43,406 nucleotides of DNA from Lachnospiraceae bacterium. GTDB taxonomy: Bacteria; Bacillota; Clostridia; Lachnospirales; Lachnospiraceae. Location: the NCBI GenBank assembly GCA_017540265.1, contig JAFYBJ010000063.1, forward strand, positions 1 to 43,406. Reading direction: 5' to 3'. Positions 42,640 to 43,406 of the stretch are shown one piece after another. The stretch's first letter is position 1. Each line of letters opens with the position of its first letter. Below the pieces are notes generated by a model that saw only the letters and a list, made by a program, of their open reading frames with translations, was not told the origin of the DNA and ran no database searches. Made by a program: the position numbers and the translations under genes.

Positions 42640-43406
42640 TCATATGATACCATCTTGCCGATGTTGTGGTTTGACCCTGTAAGTCCGGTGGCGCAGTTGC
42701 AGCAATCGTTTCTCGCCCTCCAGCAGCAGGCAGAGATCTTCTTCCGTGGGTTCTTTCCGGCCATACAGGAGCAATTCGTAAATACTGCAAAAGCCCGTTG
42801 CCTCTTCGCCAACCTGTTCGCTTGCCCGGTTTGCAAATTCTTCGAGTGTCTCGCCGTCTTCACGCACCAGATGCATGCGTTTCAAGGCATCTATGTTGCG
42901 GCGGCACAGCCATAGTCCTTTTTCGCGGGCGTTCATCCGGTCATAGCGGATCCTGCGGATCAGCTGATCGATGGCCAATAGCAGCAATACCAGAAGCAGA
43001 CCGGCCAAGATGGGGATGACGATATGATACCAGTGCAGGATAAAGCGTGGTGCTTCCTCTTCTTCCGTTTCTTCGGAAAGTTCGTTTTCGGAGAGGGAAT
43101 GGGAGGATGCGCCTTCTATGTGTGTGCAGCGTTCTTCGATGGTGGACCAGCGTACAAAGCGTTGTTTGCCCGGAGTGGGTTCAAAGACCAGCCAGCCGAT
43201 GCCTTCCAGATAGACTTCCGGCCATGCGTGCGCATAGGAAGAGAGCACGGTTGCCTTACTGCCGGTGATCGCACCGGAGGGGACGCAGAATCCCTGTACA
43301 TATCTTGCCGGCAGGCCATAGGCACGGGCCAGCAGAACAAAAGCCGTCGCGTAATAACTGCAATAGCCATCCTGCTTTTCCAGGATCAGGTAATCCAGAA
43401 AATCCG
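42640..43406 (-). CDS. Transglutaminase-like membrane protein, C-terminal part
   Basis: The reading frame is open to the right edge; 255 residues of the C-terminal part are present. The transglutaminase-like core has the catalytic Cys in KQDGYCSYYATAFVLLARAY and His in SSYAHAWPEVYLEGIGWLVF, with EPTPG in place of the usual DPTPG. A Glu-rich linker follows, then a TM segment (HIVIPILAGLLLVLLLLAID) and a cytoplasmic tail with helical motifs resembling DUF4129. This is the TgpA-like layout of multi-pass proteins whose role is unclear. Codon use (CGC, CGG, CTG, ATC) differs from the neighbours. In this layout an AAA ATPase (MoxR) and DUF58 gene usually lie upstream, beyond the window. Confidence 0.85.
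   Translation of the reverse strand, partial: DFLDYLILEKQDGYCSYYATAFVLLARAYGLPARYVQGFCVPSGAITGSKATVLSSYAHAWPEVYLEGIGWLVFEPTPGKQRFVRWSTIEERCTHIEGASSHSLSENELSEETEEEEAPRFILHWYHIVIPILAGLLLVLLLLAIDQLIRRIRYDRMNAREKGLWLCRRNIDALKRMHLVREDGETLEEFANRASEQVGEEATGFCSIYELLLYGRKEPTEEDLCLLLEGEKRLLQLRHRTYRVKPQHRQDGII

Noticed and set aside
1-43406. CRISPR arrays, insertion sequences, prophage and tRNA genes
   Set aside because: No regularly spaced repeats, transposase, integrase or phage genes, inverted-repeat ends or cloverleaf tRNA sequences were seen on either strand.

Overview
The window looks like a chromosomal segment of a flagellated, low-to-mid GC Firmicute of class Clostridia, most likely family Lachnospiraceae. 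This rests on gene content and order: mreB/mbl next to flgF-flgG, comFC next to yvyF, cdaA-cdaR-glmM, ftsEX-M23-ctpA-uvrB-uvrA, and a YjfB-type motility peptide. AGGAGG-type ribosome binding sites and sigma-A promoters fit. I see no tRNA, rRNA, CRISPR array, insertion sequence or prophage. Almost all genes lie on the minus strand, so transcription runs mostly right to left.

Layout from left to right. 1-759 is a secreted Ig-like (Big_2) protein running off the left edge, with its own strong promoter. 979-11573 is an exopolysaccharide or capsule operon: GDP-fucose synthase, two polytopic membrane proteins, a phosphoglycosyl transferase, a Wzz-like copolymerase, an EpsG-like polymerase, and five glycosyltransferases, one resembling the GT52/sialyltransferase group. 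11668-12129 is a divergent PAP2-like membrane protein on the plus strand. 12147-23697 is a long minus-strand run: recD2, comFC, yvyF, two unrecognised membrane proteins, cdaA, cdaR, glmM (c-di-AMP synthesis and peptidoglycan precursor supply), a Crh-like HPr, then leuA and rfbD after a probable terminator. 23781-27086 holds the rod-binding protein, flgG, flgF and mreB/mbl; a good SigD-type promoter sits between mreB and flgF.

27219-28846 is a short plus-strand group (S1-domain protein, DUF4234, DUF2752). 28843-39873 is a minus-strand series: a PucR/CdaR-type regulator, ftsE with an unusual 143-residue extension, ftsX, an M23 peptidase with coiled coil, a S41 protease, uvrB, uvrA and aroQ. These link division-site wall hydrolysis with nucleotide excision repair. 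40105-40302 is a small YjfB-type peptide with a near-consensus promoter and a terminator. 40381-42550 holds cvfB and a multidomain signalling protein (three MshEN-like repeats, a CheX/CheC-type phosphatase domain, a receiver). 42640-43406 is the C-terminal part of a transglutaminase-like membrane protein whose codon use differs from its neighbours.

The items most worth following up are the MshEN/CheX/receiver fusion, the Crh-like protein beside the c-di-AMP operon, the acidic/basic extension of FtsE, the two unknown membrane proteins ahead of cdaA, and divergent promoters that share a -35 or -10 hexamer. No intergenic stretch exceeds 300 bases.
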